Both the position numbers and the translations under genes were made by a program. The notes under the pieces were generated by a model. It did not search any database, was not told where the DNA came from, and worked only from the letters and a program-made list of their open reading frames with translations. DNA of 64,000 bases from Streptococcus sp. 596553 (GTDB taxonomy: Bacteria; Bacillota; Bacilli; Lactobacillales; Streptococcaceae): NCBI RefSeq assembly GCF_900411395.1, contig NZ_OXCQ01000002.1:186001-250000 (forward strand), read 5' to 3'. Shown one piece after another: positions 28,374 to 38,500 of the stretch; positions within the stretch are counted from its first letter, which is position 1; every line of letters starts with the position of its first letter.

Positions 28374-28630
28374 TCAACACACTCTTAAGTTTGCTTCTAA
28401 GTCTTATTTCCATAACTTTAGGGTTAACCATACGCAAGACCAATCACTCTCGGACAATACTCATGATTTTAATGATAAAATCCATGTTAAACCCATAGAT
28501 AAGAAATACACCTGCAATAACCGTTACCTGTTTGTGCCAATTTAAAAATGCACCACTTTTTTATAATTAAAACGGTTGAAAACTGTACCACTAATAACTC
28601 ACAATAGAGAGATGTCACCGTCAAGTTAAA

Positions 28631-28703
28631 TGTACAAAATAACAGCGAAATTTTTAAATCTATTTCTTATCGATACAAATTCCTCGTAGGCGCTCGGGAC
28701 CCC
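28631..28703 (-). repeat. Right end of Tn917 with direct-repeat copy
   Basis: Terminal inverted repeat at 28666-28703 (minus-strand reading GGGGTCCCGAGCGCC). 28631-28701 repeats the internal copy at 27170-27240. Confidence 0.92.
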
Positions 28704-28840
28704 TACCTGCTAATAACTTGGTAAAAAGCACCCGACGATTACAGATAGAGAAATACATGGATAGCTTTACAGACAAAGAACTATCCTTAATGGAATCTTT
28801 AGCCAGCGGTATCAACGAAGCAAGAAACATCGAAGACTAA
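28704..28840 (+). pseudogene. orf9: 3' fragment of Tn916 orf9
   Basis: Begins with the duplicated TACCT, then encodes PANNLVKSTRRLQIEKYMDS and onward to NEARNIED and the stop at 28838-28840. It continues exactly the frame broken at 23447. No start codon or ribosome site serves it, so it is not expected to be expressed as a protein. Confidence 0.9.
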
Positions 28841-28865
28841 TTAAAAGAATCCATACATAACGGAA

Positions 28866-28910
28866 AGAGCCGATAAAATGAGATTGTATTAATCTCATTT
28901 TATCGGCTCT
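28866..28910. terminator. Perfect 20-bp inverted repeat between orf9 and the tet(M) region
   Basis: Arms AGAGCCGATAAAATGAGATT (28866-28885) and its complement (28891-28910) with a 5-base loop. It includes the stop codon of the KTR gene. Both tet(M) transcripts and orf9 transcripts would meet it. Confidence 0.75.
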
Positions 28911-29088
28911 GCGTCTTTGCGTCTGGCTCTGTAATCACAGTTACTTTGAACTGCTTTATTTCAATTAAATTTTCTTGTCTGCATTTCGGACAATAGAGGG
29001 GGAATTTTTTTAATTCAGTATCTTCCCTTATCTTTAATCGTGTTTTATTTCCACATACAGGACACAATATCCACTTGTAGTTTATAAT
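28900..29088 (-). CDS. orf6: Cysteine-rich KTR-domain protein (Tn916 orf6 position)
   Basis: 62 residues with two zinc-ribbon pairs, CPVC (residues 9-12) and CPKC (33-36), and the motif GNKTRLKIRE that names the family. The ribosome site AAAGGAGGAG is strong, but the first plausible start is ATT (29088) rather than ATG; the coding is clear from the motifs and spacing. It lies 97 bases downstream of tet(M). Role unknown; the fold suggests nucleic-acid binding. Confidence 0.75.
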   Translation of the reverse strand: MINYKWILCPVCGNKTRLKIREDTELKKFPLYCPKCRQENLIEIKQFKVTVITEPDAKTQSR

Positions 29089-29185
29089 AACTATCTCCTC
29101 CTTTACACTTTAATTCAAATCTTTATTAAAAAATATTTCATCTTATTTAACAAGAAACCATATTTATATAACAACATAAAATACA

Positions 29186-31105
29186 CTAAGTTATTTTATT
29201 GAACATATATCGTACTTTATCTATCCGACTATTTGGACGACGGGGCTGGCAAACAGGTTCACCGGTAGTAACATGGTACCCTTTTAACTCTGTTAAACAA
29301 ACACTACGTCCATTTGTAAAGAAAGTTAAATCACTACGATATTCTTGAATACACCGAGCAGGGATTTCTCCACTAAGAATGACCTCATTATTTTTCAATT
29401 GAGTGTCTACGATGTTCGCACAATATTTAGGAGCATCGTTGTATGCTCGTGAAAGATATTCCTGTGGCGCATAAATTTTAAAACTAAGATATGGCTCTAA
29501 CAATTCTGTTCCAGCTTTTTTTAAGACTTGTTCCAATACAATAGGAGCAAGCATCCGAAAATCTGCTGGAGTACTAACAGGGCTATAGTATAAACCGTAC
29601 TTAAAACAGATTTTACAATCCGTCACATTCCAACCATATAATCCTTGTTCGCAACCATAGCGTATCCCTTCCATAACTGCATTTTGAAATGATTGATTTA
29701 AGTATCCAAGAGAAACCGAGCTCTCATACTGCATTCCACTTCCCAACGGAAGCGGTGATACAGATAAACCAATGGAAGCCCAGAAAGGATTTGGCGGCAC
29801 TTCGATGTGAATGGTATATTCTGCATTTTTTAACGGTCTCTCCATATAAATGACTGTAGGCTCTTTTAGTTCTATCTCCACATGATACTTTTCTTGCAAC
29901 AGTGCACTAATCACTTCCATTTGTACTTTCCCTAAGAAAGAAAGTATAATTTCATGTGTCGTAGAATCCACGTAATATCGTAGAAGCGGATCACTATCTG
30001 AGATTTCCAAAAGGGCATCAAGCAACATTTCTCTCTGTTCAGGTTTACTCGGTTCAACAGTTGTTTGTAGTAGAGGGTGCGGATTTTCAATCTTTTTTCT
30101 CTGTGGCAATAGTTTTGTATCTCCAAGAACACTATTTAACTTCAAAAACTCATTCTGCAAAATAACAATTTCCCCGGAATAAGCCTTATCAATTTTACAT
30201 AATTCACCATTTATTGAAGTATACATTTCTGTAATTTTTATTTTTTCCTTTTCCGATATTCTAACCGAATCCCGCAAATGCAGGATTCCGCCATAAAGGC
30301 GTACATATGCAAGACGTTGTCTTTCTTCCGAATATTCAATTTTGAAGACATTTCCGCAAAGTTCAGACTTCTTTCTGTATGTTGATGAATAAAATTTATT
30401 CGTTATCACTTCTATAAGCTGCTCAATCCCTATGTTGCTTTTTGCGCTTCCATGATAAACAGGGTACAAGGAGCAATTCTGAAATCTTATGCTTTCCTCT
30501 TGTTCGAGTTCCAATGCTTCTAATGATTTACCGGACATATATTTCTCTAAAAGGTCATCGTTTCCCTCTATTACCGTATCCCATTGTTCAGATTCGGTAA
30601 AGTTCGTCACACACATATTAGGATACAGTTCTACCTTCTGTTTGATTACAATTTCGGCAGAAAGTTTCTCTTTAATATCCTGATAAACCGTTGATAAATC
30701 AATTCCATTTTGGTCAATCTTATTGATAAAAAAGATTGTGGGAATCCCCATTTTCCTAAGTGCATGAAATAATATACGAGTTTGTGCTTGTACGCCATCT
30801 TTTGCAGAAATCAGTAGAATTGCCCCATCTAAAACTGATAATGAACGATATACTTCTGCTAAGAAATCCATATGTCCTGGCGTGTCTATGATGTTCACCT
30901 TCGTATTTTCCCACTGAAAAGAGGTTATTCCTGTCTGAATTGTAATTCCTCTCTGACGTTCTAAAAGCGTATTATCCGTCCTCGTTGTACCTTTGTCCAC
31001 GCTTCCTAATTCTTTAATCGCTCCACTGTTATATAATAAGCTTTCTGTTAAGGTAGTTTTTCCCGCATCAACATGAGCTAAAACTCCAATATTAATAATT
31101 TTCAT
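29186..31105 (-). CDS. tet(M): Ribosomal protection protein Tet(M)
   Basis: 639 residues, the standard length. It is an EF-G-like GTPase with G1 [10 protein letters not shown]3 DTPGHMD and G4 NKID, then domains III-V. It displaces tetracycline from the ribosome. The start [11 protein letters not shown] is at 31105, after GGAGG; a frame extends five codons further. Expression in Tn916 is controlled by attenuation through the leader at 31121-31207, and read-through continues towards orf7. The gene is intact. Confidence 0.99.
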   Translation of the reverse strand: MKIINIGVLAHVDAGKTTLTESLLYNSGAIKELGSVDKGTTRTDNTLLERQRGITIQTGITSFQWENTKVNIIDTPGHMDFLAEVYRSLSVLDGAILLISAKDGVQAQTRILFHALRKMGIPTIFFINKIDQNGIDLSTVYQDIKEKLSAEIVIKQKVELYPNMCVTNFTESEQWDTVIEGNDDLLEKYMSGKSLEALELEQEESIRFQNCSLYPVYHGSAKSNIGIEQLIEVITNKFYSSTYRKKSELCGNVFKIEYSEERQRLAYVRLYGGILHLRDSVRISEKEKIKITEMYTSINGELCKIDKAYSGEIVILQNEFLKLNSVLGDTKLLPQRKKIENPHPLLQTTVEPSKPEQREMLLDALLEISDSDPLLRYYVDSTTHEIILSFLGKVQMEVISALLQEKYHVEIELKEPTVIYMERPLKNAEYTIHIEVPPNPFWASIGLSVSPLPLGSGMQYESSVSLGYLNQSFQNAVMEGIRYGCEQGLYGWNVTDCKICFKYGLYYSPVSTPADFRMLAPIVLEQVLKKAGTELLEPYLSFKIYAPQEYLSRAYNDAPKYCANIVDTQLKNNEVILSGEIPARCIQEYRSDLTFFTNGRSVCLTELKGYHVTTGEPVCQPRRPNSRIDKVRYMFNKIT

Positions 31106-31120
31106 GTGATTTTCCTCCAT

Positions 31121-31207
31121 TCAAAAGCCCAAAAGGGCATAAAAATCCCAGTGATAAATACTCTTATCACTGGGATTTTTATGCATAACCATAGGCATAC
31201 AAAGCAT
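31121..31207 (-). CDS. orf12: tet(M) leader peptide (orf12)
   Basis: 28 codons beginning MLCMPMVMHKNPS and ending YALLGF. It overlaps an attenuator hairpin with a 17-bp stem (31141-31157 and 31164-31180, AAAAATCCCAGTGATAA). In Tn916, slow translation of the leader when tetracycline limits charged tRNA changes this structure and lets polymerase reach tet(M). Confidence 0.92.
   Translation of the reverse strand: MLCMPMVMHKNPSDKSIYHWDFYALLGF
31141..31180 (-). terminator. tet(M) attenuator hairpin
   Basis: A perfect 17-bp stem with a 6-base loop and a U-run, inside the leader gene, 35 bases before the tet(M) start. Confidence 0.88.
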
Positions 31208-31481
31208 ACAGATATTCTCCGGATACTTTAGAATCACATGATAAAGGTATTCTTAAACTGGGTACAAAAAACTAAGCCCTCCTAAAAAAGGACATCCAAT
31301 TATTTGTTCCCACTATCAAATTGACAGTTTATTTAAGAATACCTTGCCGCATATTTATTAACTCCTTTTAAATAGATACTTAAATAATAGCACGTAAGAG
31401 CATATTTGTCAAGGAATCTCCAATTTTTTATCAAAGAGAGTACGTGATTACAAAATAGCTGTAATAATGTACCAATATTTG
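31208..31481. promoter_or_regulatory. tet(M) upstream regulatory region
   Basis: Non-coding. Holds a pair of inverted blocks (AAGGTATTCTTAAACTG near 31244-31260 and CAGTTTATTTAAGAATACC near 31324-31344) and the expected start region of the tet(M) leader transcript. A second U-rich hairpin near 31280-31300 may add an attenuation step. Confidence 0.5.
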
Positions 31482-32414
31482 TTATTCTATAATCTTCCAA
31501 TTACTCCCGTTCTTTTCAAGTACCAAATCAAATTGAGATACCTGCGTTGCTTTGGTCTGCTGGTCGATATACTCCACTGTCAGCGATACCGTGACTTGAT
31601 TATCCTTACGATTGTGAATAGGATTTACCAGTTCTTGAAAGATGTACTCTTTTCCGATTGGTTTTAATATCCCGTCATTCACATAGTAGGAAAGTTCACT
31701 GGCTGTCGCTGTAGGATAGAGCTTGAAGAACGTCGTTAAAAACTCATTGATTTCATTGGTTGTAATGGAATCAACCGTCCCCTCACTTTCAATGGCTTTT
31801 GGTTTATAACTTGATTTCTTAGGTATGTTGGTAATGGTCGGATTCTTAACCAGTACCATATTTCCAGAACCATCTACATAGACACTCACTATATAAGCAG
31901 AGTGGACGGTCTTTGTATTTTCTCCCTCTGTAATGAGCTGGTCTACACTGTAGGTTACATTAAACTCATTGTCGCCAGTTGGCTCTACCGTCCATATCTG
32001 AAATCCTCTTACAGAAGACGATACAGGAATATCTTTGCGTACTGTATCAACATTGAGAGCTTGAAGTTCATCTGTCAGATAGCCTTTTAGACTTTCCATT
32101 CGATTATCAATGGACTTATCGGATTGCTCCCATGAATAGTAGACTTTCGCAAAGTTCTCTACAAAATTTTCTACATGATGAGTATCAACGTATTCCTTTT
32201 CTATGATAGTTGTTTCGTGAATAGTGTGAGTATCTATAGCTGTAAAGTGCTTGAATATCGCAAAGCTGAAACTAAGCCCTAAAAGTACCCACAAGGCAAT
32301 CACAACCTTTTTATGAGGATTGACCTTATAGACACGAGGTTTCTTTTCCTTTGGTATCTGTTTTTCTTTATTCTGATTTTTTCTAAATTTCATCATTAAA
32401 TCTTCCTTTCTCAT
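31482..32414 (-). CDS. orf13: Tn916 Orf13, TcpC-like conjugation protein
   Basis: 310 residues. A basic cytosolic N-terminus (KEKQIPKEKKPRVYKVNPHKK) is followed by one membrane helix (~37-58) and an outer part with two NTF2-like domains, as in TcpC/ConG. It belongs to the mating channel in the envelope. Its ATG (32412-32414) overlaps the orf14 stop in ATGA. A second in-frame ATG pair six codons later is also possible. Confidence 0.93.
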   Translation of the reverse strand: MRKEDLMMKFRKNQNKEKQIPKEKKPRVYKVNPHKKVVIALWVLLGLSFSFAIFKHFTAIDTHTIHETTIIEKEYVDTHHVENFVENFAKVYYSWEQSDKSIDNRMESLKGYLTDELQALNVDTVRKDIPVSSSVRGFQIWTVEPTGDNEFNVTYSVDQLITEGENTKTVHSAYIVSVYVDGSGNMVLVKNPTITNIPKKSSYKPKAIESEGTVDSITTNEINEFLTTFFKLYPTATASELSYYVNDGILKPIGKEYIFQELVNPIHNRKDNQVTVSLTVEYIDQQTKATQVSQFDLVLEKNGSNWKIIE

Positions 32415-33412
32415 TGTTTGATTCGTCCTGCTCCCACTAAATGCTGTTGCCAGTAGGGGCTTGTTAAGTCGGCATAACCGATTGGGTCGCCTGCATGAAA
32501 CATACGGTTATTGCCAAGGTATATCCCAACATGAGTAATATAAGAGCCAGCGTTATAGGTAGAATGAAAGAAAACCAAATCGCCAGCTTGTGCTTCCGAT
32601 AGTGGGATATGCTGGGTCACATCATATTGCTGTTGTGCGGTTCGTGGTAAGTTAATTCCAGCTTTTCCATACGTCCATTGTGTCAGTCCGCTACAATCAA
32701 AAGAAGTAGTCGGGGAAGCTCCACCGTAAACGTATCGCCAGCCCTCATATTTCAGTGCTTCGTCCATGATGGCTTGTACCGTATCATCATCAAACTCTGT
32801 TGTGACAAGATACTGCGTTACCAGTTGCACATAAAACATATTGCCATAGTTGTATCGCCAGCACCCATTGATAGGTATGGCTATGGGATTGGGGTAAGAC
32901 ACTTTTTCGCCACCTGAATACTCTTTTGAGAAACTTTGAGCCAGTTCAAAGGTATATTTATTTCCACGATTAGCCACATACCCTAAGAAACCACCACCAT
33001 AATTGTAGGACTGGATAACCGATTCTAAATCTACACTGAGCCTTTCGCTACTGGCTAATAATTCACTGAAATACTTCACACCTTGCTTAATGGATTCTTC
33101 TGTACTCAATGAATTAGGTGGAAGACCGAGGGATTCCGAGGACTGCATAACATCTTCCGCAGTACCGCCCGATTCCACCTGTATAATCGCAAGAAGTATG
33201 TTGACATATTCTTCAACGCCATATTCTTTGGCATATTTTTCTACCATAGGCTTATGAGCCAGCACTTCTGCGGAAACATTCACACCTCCATAATGAATAT
33301 TGGAAATTCCGCTGTCCTGTTCATCTGAAAATAAAATGGCAACAAACAGAAGCAGTGAGAAGACCATCAAGAATAATCCAGAACCACCAATCACTAAAGT
33401 TTTCAACTTCAT
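32411..33412 (-). CDS. orf14: Tn916 Orf14, two-domain peptidoglycan hydrolase
   Basis: 333 residues: N-terminal membrane anchor (~9-30), a lysozyme-like domain (~55-170; AIIQVESGG provides the catalytic Glu) and an NlpC/P60 endopeptidase domain (~205-333; FDCSGLTQW with the nucleophile Cys, and THVGIYLG with the His). The CwlT architecture. It opens the cell wall for the conjugation channel. It overlaps orf15 by an ATGA-type junction. Confidence 0.95.
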   Translation of the reverse strand: MKLKTLVIGGSGLFLMVFSLLLFVAILFSDEQDSGISNIHYGGVNVSAEVLAHKPMVEKYAKEYGVEEYVNILLAIIQVESGGTAEDVMQSSESLGLPPNSLSTEESIKQGVKYFSELLASSERLSVDLESVIQSYNYGGGFLGYVANRGNKYTFELAQSFSKEYSGGEKVSYPNPIAIPINGCWRYNYGNMFYVQLVTQYLVTTEFDDDTVQAIMDEALKYEGWRYVYGGASPTTSFDCSGLTQWTYGKAGINLPRTAQQQYDVTQHIPLSEAQAGDLVFFHSTYNAGSYITHVGIYLGNNRMFHAGDPIGYADLTSPYWQQHLVGAGRIKQ

Positions 33413-35586
33413 GGTTTCTTACCGACTTTCTTAATGGTGGCGGTTTTGATTGGTGGTCTACTTCTTGTATTTTGTAGTGGTACTCTTTGAACAGTAGACG
33501 GACGTTCTTTTGTGATTGGACGTTGTGAAGTTCTATCTGCTGTAGTGGTTGAAGTTGCTGGCTTTTGAACGGTTTTTTCTTGAACGGTATTGCCTTGGCG
33601 TTCCACTTTTGGACTTGAAAAATCGGACTTAACTGCTGGACGCTCTTGTTTGGCTTGTTGAGATTCCTTATATGAAGTCTGAATATTAGACTGTTTTGAG
33701 GTCTGTTCATCATGATATTGTTCTTGTCTTGTAGTCGGTCTTTCATGAACAGAAGAAGCAGGCTGTTTTTTCTGTTTGACCTGTTCCATTTCAGAGCGAC
33801 GCTTCGCAATGGTTTTTCGCCTTTGTTCCTGCTGTTCCTTGCGTCCACTGGCTCTGTCCGCTTTGGTTTGAGAAATACTACTGGTTAAATCACGGACATT
33901 CTCTTTTACTTTGGATTTTCCTTGATATACTGCATATCTTGCATTGGTCGGCAAATCTTTAACCTGTTCTTTCAAACCACTAGCAGTGTCTACCATTCTG
34001 TCTTTGGTATCAGCTACTGTACCGATGGTTTGACCGATACGTTTTCCAAGTGTTGATTTTTCCTTTCCGTCTGGTCGGGAGTGATCTGCTTGTGTCCTTG
34101 CAGAACTCCCCGAACCCGACTGTCCTTTTTTACCTGTAACAATGGCAGACCCAGCCCCTAGAGTAGTCATGGAACGTCCAAGTTTCCGCTGTAGACGGTG
34201 CATGTGAGCGTGCATAAGCATACGAGGTTTTCTCATCACACGACTTCCCACACTTTGAGAATCGTTACTCTGTAGAGAAAACATACTCATTAAATCGCCC
34301 AGCTTGAAGTAGATTCCTGCAAAGGTCACAATCTGTAGAAAAGCAATCAAAAAGAACGGATAACCAGCCGATAAGGTATAGAGCATGGTTGAAATACTAA
34401 ATGCTGTCGTAATAATCAATGTGATTCCAGCTCGTGTCAAAATGGTATTAAAGAGCTTTGTTATGGCTCGTTTTGACATACCATCAAATGATGGAATCAT
34501 GCTTAAAATAAAGCTCACAGGCAGAAACATAGCATAGATGATAAAAAGTACCTGCGAGAAAATCATGATTCCTGTTAATAGGAATACAAATATGGAAATC
34601 CCAATATTGAAGACAAATAGGAAGAAGACTGTACCTAAACGGTTAATGGTCTTTGTAATGGTTAGATTGGTATTGCTTCTGTCTTCAATTTCTTCCGCAA
34701 CAATTTTTTCTCTGTCTTCGCCATTGTTGGAATCTGGGCTGGTGGAGAGCAGGCTTTCCACACGGTCAATACCGATACTTTCAATGTCTGAACTGTTGTA
34801 TTGAAGCAGTAGCCACGGTTGCTGAACCTGTATGGAAAACAGGCTATCTCTGATTAAGTCCACGCTGTCCTTGCCTTGACTATCGGAATGGGGCATGACA
34901 ATCTTCGTGCCAAGTGATAAACTGGCATTACTGATGTCTGATGAAAAGTCATTGATTTTTTTAATGTAGTCGGGAGCGTAGGCAATAAAGGAAGCCGATA
35001 GGATAAACACCAGCACAAAATTCATAATGGCATGAATTGCCTTTGTGGTTTCTCTCTTTATCAGTCCCGTATAGGCAACATAAACCCCAAGAACCAAAAT
35101 CAAGAGTAAGAGGAATCCAACATAGAAACCCTCTGTTGAAAATCCGTTTGCACTCACACCAGCTAAGGTCTGCATATTCTTACCAATGGAATCTGCTGTA
35201 GCGGAAATGAAGTCTAAGGAATAGGCTTCCTGTACTAAGTAACCTGTCGCATTGGAAACATACAAACTGATTGTCCAAATAAAATTGGTAATGGCATATA
35301 GTCCATACATGACCTGTTTTCCAATCCCGTCCGACCAGTTCCACGGAAGCCAGCCCCAGCTATTATCCACATAAAAATCCAGTTGATAGTTTTCAAGTGG
35401 GTATCGGCTGTATTCATTTGCCACATTGACCGTATCATCTACCAAGCCCGCAGCTTGAACCACCGTTCCCAGCATGGCTAAAAGAAAAATGGCAATCACA
35501 AGTGTGAAAGCCACTGTCATTGCCACTTTACCTAGACGTTTCAGCGTCCAGTTTGATTTTATTCTGTTTACTATTGATGGTTTCAC
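33409..35586 (-). CDS. orf15: Tn916 Orf15, VirB6/TcpH-like channel protein
   Basis: 725 residues. The N-terminal part has about seven hydrophobic helices (~18-425). The C-terminal ~275 residues are polar, rich in Q, K, S and T and probably disordered, with repeated short Gln-rich segments. The plan is that of TcpH/ConH polytopic channel proteins of Gram-positive conjugation. Two bases separate its start from the orf16 stop. Confidence 0.92.
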   Translation of the reverse strand: MKPSIVNRIKSNWTLKRLGKVAMTVAFTLVIAIFLLAMLGTVVQAAGLVDDTVNVANEYSRYPLENYQLDFYVDNSWGWLPWNWSDGIGKQVMYGLYAITNFIWTISLYVSNATGYLVQEAYSLDFISATADSIGKNMQTLAGVSANGFSTEGFYVGFLLLLILVLGVYVAYTGLIKRETTKAIHAIMNFVLVFILSASFIAYAPDYIKKINDFSSDISNASLSLGTKIVMPHSDSQGKDSVDLIRDSLFSIQVQQPWLLLQYNSSDIESIGIDRVESLLSTSPDSNNGEDREKIVAEEIEDRSNTNLTITKTINRLGTVFFLFVFNIGISIFVFLLTGIMIFSQVLFIIYAMFLPVSFILSMIPSFDGMSKRAITKLFNTILTRAGITLIITTAFSISTMLYTLSAGYPFFLIAFLQIVTFAGIYFKLGDLMSMFSLQSNDSQSVGSRVMRKPRMLMHAHMHRLQRKLGRSMTTLGAGSAIVTGKKGQSGSGSSARTQADHSRPDGKEKSTLGKRIGQTIGTVADTKDRMVDTASGLKEQVKDLPTNARYAVYQGKSKVKENVRDLTSSISQTKADRASGRKEQQEQRRKTIAKRRSEMEQVKQKKQPASSVHERPTTRQEQYHDEQTSKQSNIQTSYKESQQAKQERPAVKSDFSSPKVERQGNTVQEKTVQKPATSTTTADRTSQRPITKERPSTVQRVPLQNTRSRPPIKTATIKKVGKKP

Positions 35587-35588
35587 AT

Positions 35589-38036
35589 TTACACCTCTTT
35601 TCGCACAGGTGGTCTGGTATCAAAGGCATGGAGCAGTTCTTCAAATACAGGGTGGAACTGTATCACACCGACACGACCATATAAATCACTGATAAGGCAT
35701 TGCCCGTTTTCCAAATCACGCAATCGCTTCTGATTGTTTTCGTCCTCTGGGTCTACACCAAAAAAGGCTAAGGTCTTTTTAATCTCGTTAAGGTCAGTGG
35801 AACGAAATGCAAATTTTAAGCCGAGGTTATTTTTCAGTTTTTCATCTAAGAGGTCGTCTGTATTTTGGGTCACGAAATATACCCCAGCGTTCATAGCACG
35901 ACCAGCCCGAACTAGCTTCATAGATAGTGTTTTTCCTTGTGCTACCTGTAAAAAGCTCCATGCTTCGTCTAAATCTACAATCTTGAAAATGCTTCGGTCT
36001 GTATGGATAAAGTCTAAAGCAAAGGTACTAATGACAATCAGCATAGCAACGGATAAAAGCTCCATAGTGGTATATTCCTCAAAGGAAGTTTCCTTGTCGG
36101 GAAGTACCAAGTCCGCAACCTGTATAATGTTCAGTTGTTTTTCTAAGCTGATAGACTGCTCCACATAACCATTACTGAATAATAAATGTGCAAAGTCATA
36201 GTCTGTAAAACTTTCGATATGGTCGGCTATACTGGTACTTAGTGGCGTATTCTCAACCCGTAATTCCTCAATCACTTTCATCAACCCTCGTACTTCACTA
36301 TTGGTTACTGCACGAATGGCTTTTCTAAGGATTGGGAAGCGTTCCCCATCACGAGAGGAAATCCCCGTAAGGAATGTCAGAATATCAATAGCCAGTGATT
36401 CAGAATCTTTGGGATTTTTCATAATCACATAAGGGTCAAGTAAGCCTTTGTTTTTCTCATCAGAAGTCAGAGTGACGATATTGATTTCATGGGAAATCTC
36501 TGGCAAGGTTTCTTTCCATCTGCCACGTTCTGCTTTTGGGTCTACAATCACTGCTTGTGCCCCATAAAGCACCGCATAATAGACGATAAGGTTATTCGCA
36601 AAGGATTTACCACCACCCAGCGAACCAACAAAAGCCGACGCTAACGCATTGGTTACTGAACCCTTAACCCCTTGACTGGCAAGAGCAGGTTTCAGATAGA
36701 CATTGCGTCCAGTATCTAAGCTGTAGGCAACATAAATCCCCTCATTTTCCCCCAGCATTTGAGTAGCACCAAAACCTAAACCAGCGAGGAAATCAGAGGT
36801 CACGTATTGAATATAATCATTCATATAACGCTTGCTGGCAGGTAAAAATTCTTCATGTAAGCCGAGCATATCCCCAAATGGTCGTACCAGTTTTACGCTT
36901 AAATCGTCATAAAAATCTTTCACTTCATTACAACGACGTTTGAGTTCGTCAAGATCATTTGCTGATACCCTTACCACATAAGACAGCTTGTACATAGATT
37001 CCTTGCTTTGGTCTAAATTGGTTTCCAGCTCATTCACACTTTCCAGAGCTTCCGCCACATTGGAGCTGGTTTCATTATCACTTTGCCAAGCGTGGTTATC
37101 CAAGTCTTTCAGTTCTTTCTTTTTATTGCGGACAGTAGATAGGGCTTTACGATTCGCTACAATTTCCACATTCATTGACGTATCAATCGGGAATGTAAAT
37201 TGCTGTTGCTGGTAGTAGAAGATTTCAGAGGACGGGAAGTCCAGTTCTCCGACAATGCTGTTAATGGTAAAGTAAGCTACATAGACGGTTTCATCTTCCT
37301 GCTGGATTTTCAAATATCGCTGTTTTTCTTCCACCAAACAGCGAGTAGGCTTAATCAAGTCATAGTATTTAATCAGCGTTTCATTATCCAGCTTTTTCTT
37401 TGATAGATGGTACTCATACTCTTCATAGGCAGTGCCTGTCTGTCCGTAAAGGTGTTCAATCAGATAGCCGAAGTCGTCCTTATCTAACCTGCGGATTTTG
37501 AAACGACGAGAGATTTTATTTTCTAAGAGCTTTTCCATCTTCTGAAAACGCAGGATTTCATCATTACTCATACTAACAAAATCGCCCATCAGCTTATGGT
37601 TCACATCATAGACAAAATCAGACAAAGCATTTTTTGCTTCAACGGTAAGACTTTTCATAGAAAACTCCTGATCGTTGAGAAGCAACTTAAAGCCGATAAA
37701 GAAACGGTAGTTCACTTGATTTTCGCCAATCATGGATATTAAAGCGTCTGTCTGTTGGTCGATTTTGTCATAGGCAACCGCTTTGAGCTTGCCAGTGACT
37801 TCATTTTTGGAACGCTCTTGTGCAGAACGTATGCTGGATTCTGTACTGATTTGTAAAGCATGAATTTTGCCATCACGATTTTGTGCGATAAGCTGTCTGA
37901 AAGAATCATGCACTTGTATTTTCTGTTCTGGACTTAGAAATGAGTAATTGTAAGGAACAAGCTCATAGTAAGCATAACATTCCCCGTCTTTATTCCAGAC
38001 GAGATTGTTTTCAATGTATTTAATTGGATATGCCAT
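35589..38036 (-). CDS. orf16: Tn916 Orf16, VirB4-type conjugation ATPase
   Basis: 815 residues. Walker A GSLGGGKSFANN (about residue 465), Walker B in FKIVDLDEAWSFL, and a downstream VTQNTDDLLDE arginine-finger region, as in VirB4/ConE. It energises the mating channel at the membrane. I start at ATG 38036 after AGGAGTG; a longer frame reaches 38087. The start overlaps the orf17 end by 17 bases. Confidence 0.95.
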   Translation of the reverse strand: MAYPIKYIENNLVWNKDGECYAYYELVPYNYSFLSPEQKIQVHDSFRQLIAQNRDGKIHALQISTESSIRSAQERSKNEVTGKLKAVAYDKIDQQTDALISMIGENQVNYRFFIGFKLLLNDQEFSMKSLTVEAKNALSDFVYDVNHKLMGDFVSMSNDEILRFQKMEKLLENKISRRFKIRRLDKDDFGYLIEHLYGQTGTAYEEYEYHLSKKKLDNETLIKYYDLIKPTRCLVEEKQRYLKIQQEDETVYVAYFTINSIVGELDFPSSEIFYYQQQQFTFPIDTSMNVEIVANRKALSTVRNKKKELKDLDNHAWQSDNETSSNVAEALESVNELETNLDQSKESMYKLSYVVRVSANDLDELKRRCNEVKDFYDDLSVKLVRPFGDMLGLHEEFLPASKRYMNDYIQYVTSDFLAGLGFGATQMLGENEGIYVAYSLDTGRNVYLKPALASQGVKGSVTNALASAFVGSLGGGKSFANNLIVYYAVLYGAQAVIVDPKAERGRWKETLPEISHEINIVTLTSDEKNKGLLDPYVIMKNPKDSESLAIDILTFLTGISSRDGERFPILRKAIRAVTNSEVRGLMKVIEELRVENTPLSTSIADHIESFTDYDFAHLLFSNGYVEQSISLEKQLNIIQVADLVLPDKETSFEEYTTMELLSVAMLIVISTFALDFIHTDRSIFKIVDLDEAWSFLQVAQGKTLSMKLVRAGRAMNAGVYFVTQNTDDLLDEKLKNNLGLKFAFRSTDLNEIKKTLAFFGVDPEDENNQKRLRDLENGQCLISDLYGRVGVIQFHPVFEELLHAFDTRPPVRKEV

Positions 38037-38412
38037 AAAATTCACTCCTAACTGCTGTAATGGCTTCTTGTGGCTGGTTTCTGCCAAGCGTTACTTTTTT
38101 TCCTGCATAGGTCAGCTTTGGTCGCAGTGCATAAGCAATGACAGACTTCAAAAATCCATAAGGCTTTTTACCATCAAAAGTTTTTGTAGACATAAACCAT
38201 GTGAAAGCCACAGGAATCCCAAAGTATTTGAGAAATGCTCCCTCTATCATGGAAAGAGGGGGCAAGTTGCCAAGTATCATCACTGCAAAGAGTGACACGA
38301 CAAACCATGTCATTTGCGTAAAGGTTATGGGAAACGGAAGTCTAAAATCATTGATAGAATACAGTACCTTTTCCACAGACCAGATACTGGTATAGCTTCG
38401 TATTTTCTTCAT
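38020..38412 (-). CDS. orf17: Tn916 Orf17, TcpE-family membrane protein
   Basis: 130 residues from MKKIRSYTS, with two central membrane helices (TWFVVSLFAVMILG and a second after the short loop) and a basic tail. I choose ATG 38412 because AAAGGAT lies eight bases upstream; the frame is open back to 38526, overlapping orf18, and older annotations use that longer form. Part of the conserved orf13-orf17 channel cluster. Confidence 0.85.
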   Translation of the reverse strand: MKKIRSYTSIWSVEKVLYSINDFRLPFPITFTQMTWFVVSLFAVMILGNLPPLSMIEGAFLKYFGIPVAFTWFMSTKTFDGKKPYGFLKSVIAYALRPKLTYAGKKVTLGRNQPQEAITAVRSEFYGISN

Positions 38413-38429
38413 GTAATCAATCCTTTCAT

Positions 38430-38460
38430 AAAAAATAGGGGTAGCTGATTGAGCCACCCC
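38430..38460 (-). terminator. Attenuator-like hairpin between orf18 and orf17
   Basis: Minus-strand GGGGTGGCT pairs with AGCTACCCC (loop CAATC), followed by TATTTTTT. It would reduce read-through from orf18 to the channel genes. Confidence 0.6.
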
Positions 38461-38500
38461 GTAAAATAGAAAATCTGCCAGTAGTAATGTACCGACAGAT

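Larger units (their letters stand above)
28288..28703. other. Tn917 right-hand non-coding region
   Basis: 416 bases with the erm(B) promoter, then sequence with no supported gene (a plus-strand frame at 28273-28545 is antisense to the leader region and lacks a ribosome site). The last 73 bases contain the second direct repeat and the right terminal inverted repeat. Confidence 0.6.

Noticed and set aside
28273-28545. 90-codon plus-strand frame upstream of erm(B)
   Set aside because: It is antisense to the erm(B) leader and promoter region, with no ribosome site and no recognisable protein.
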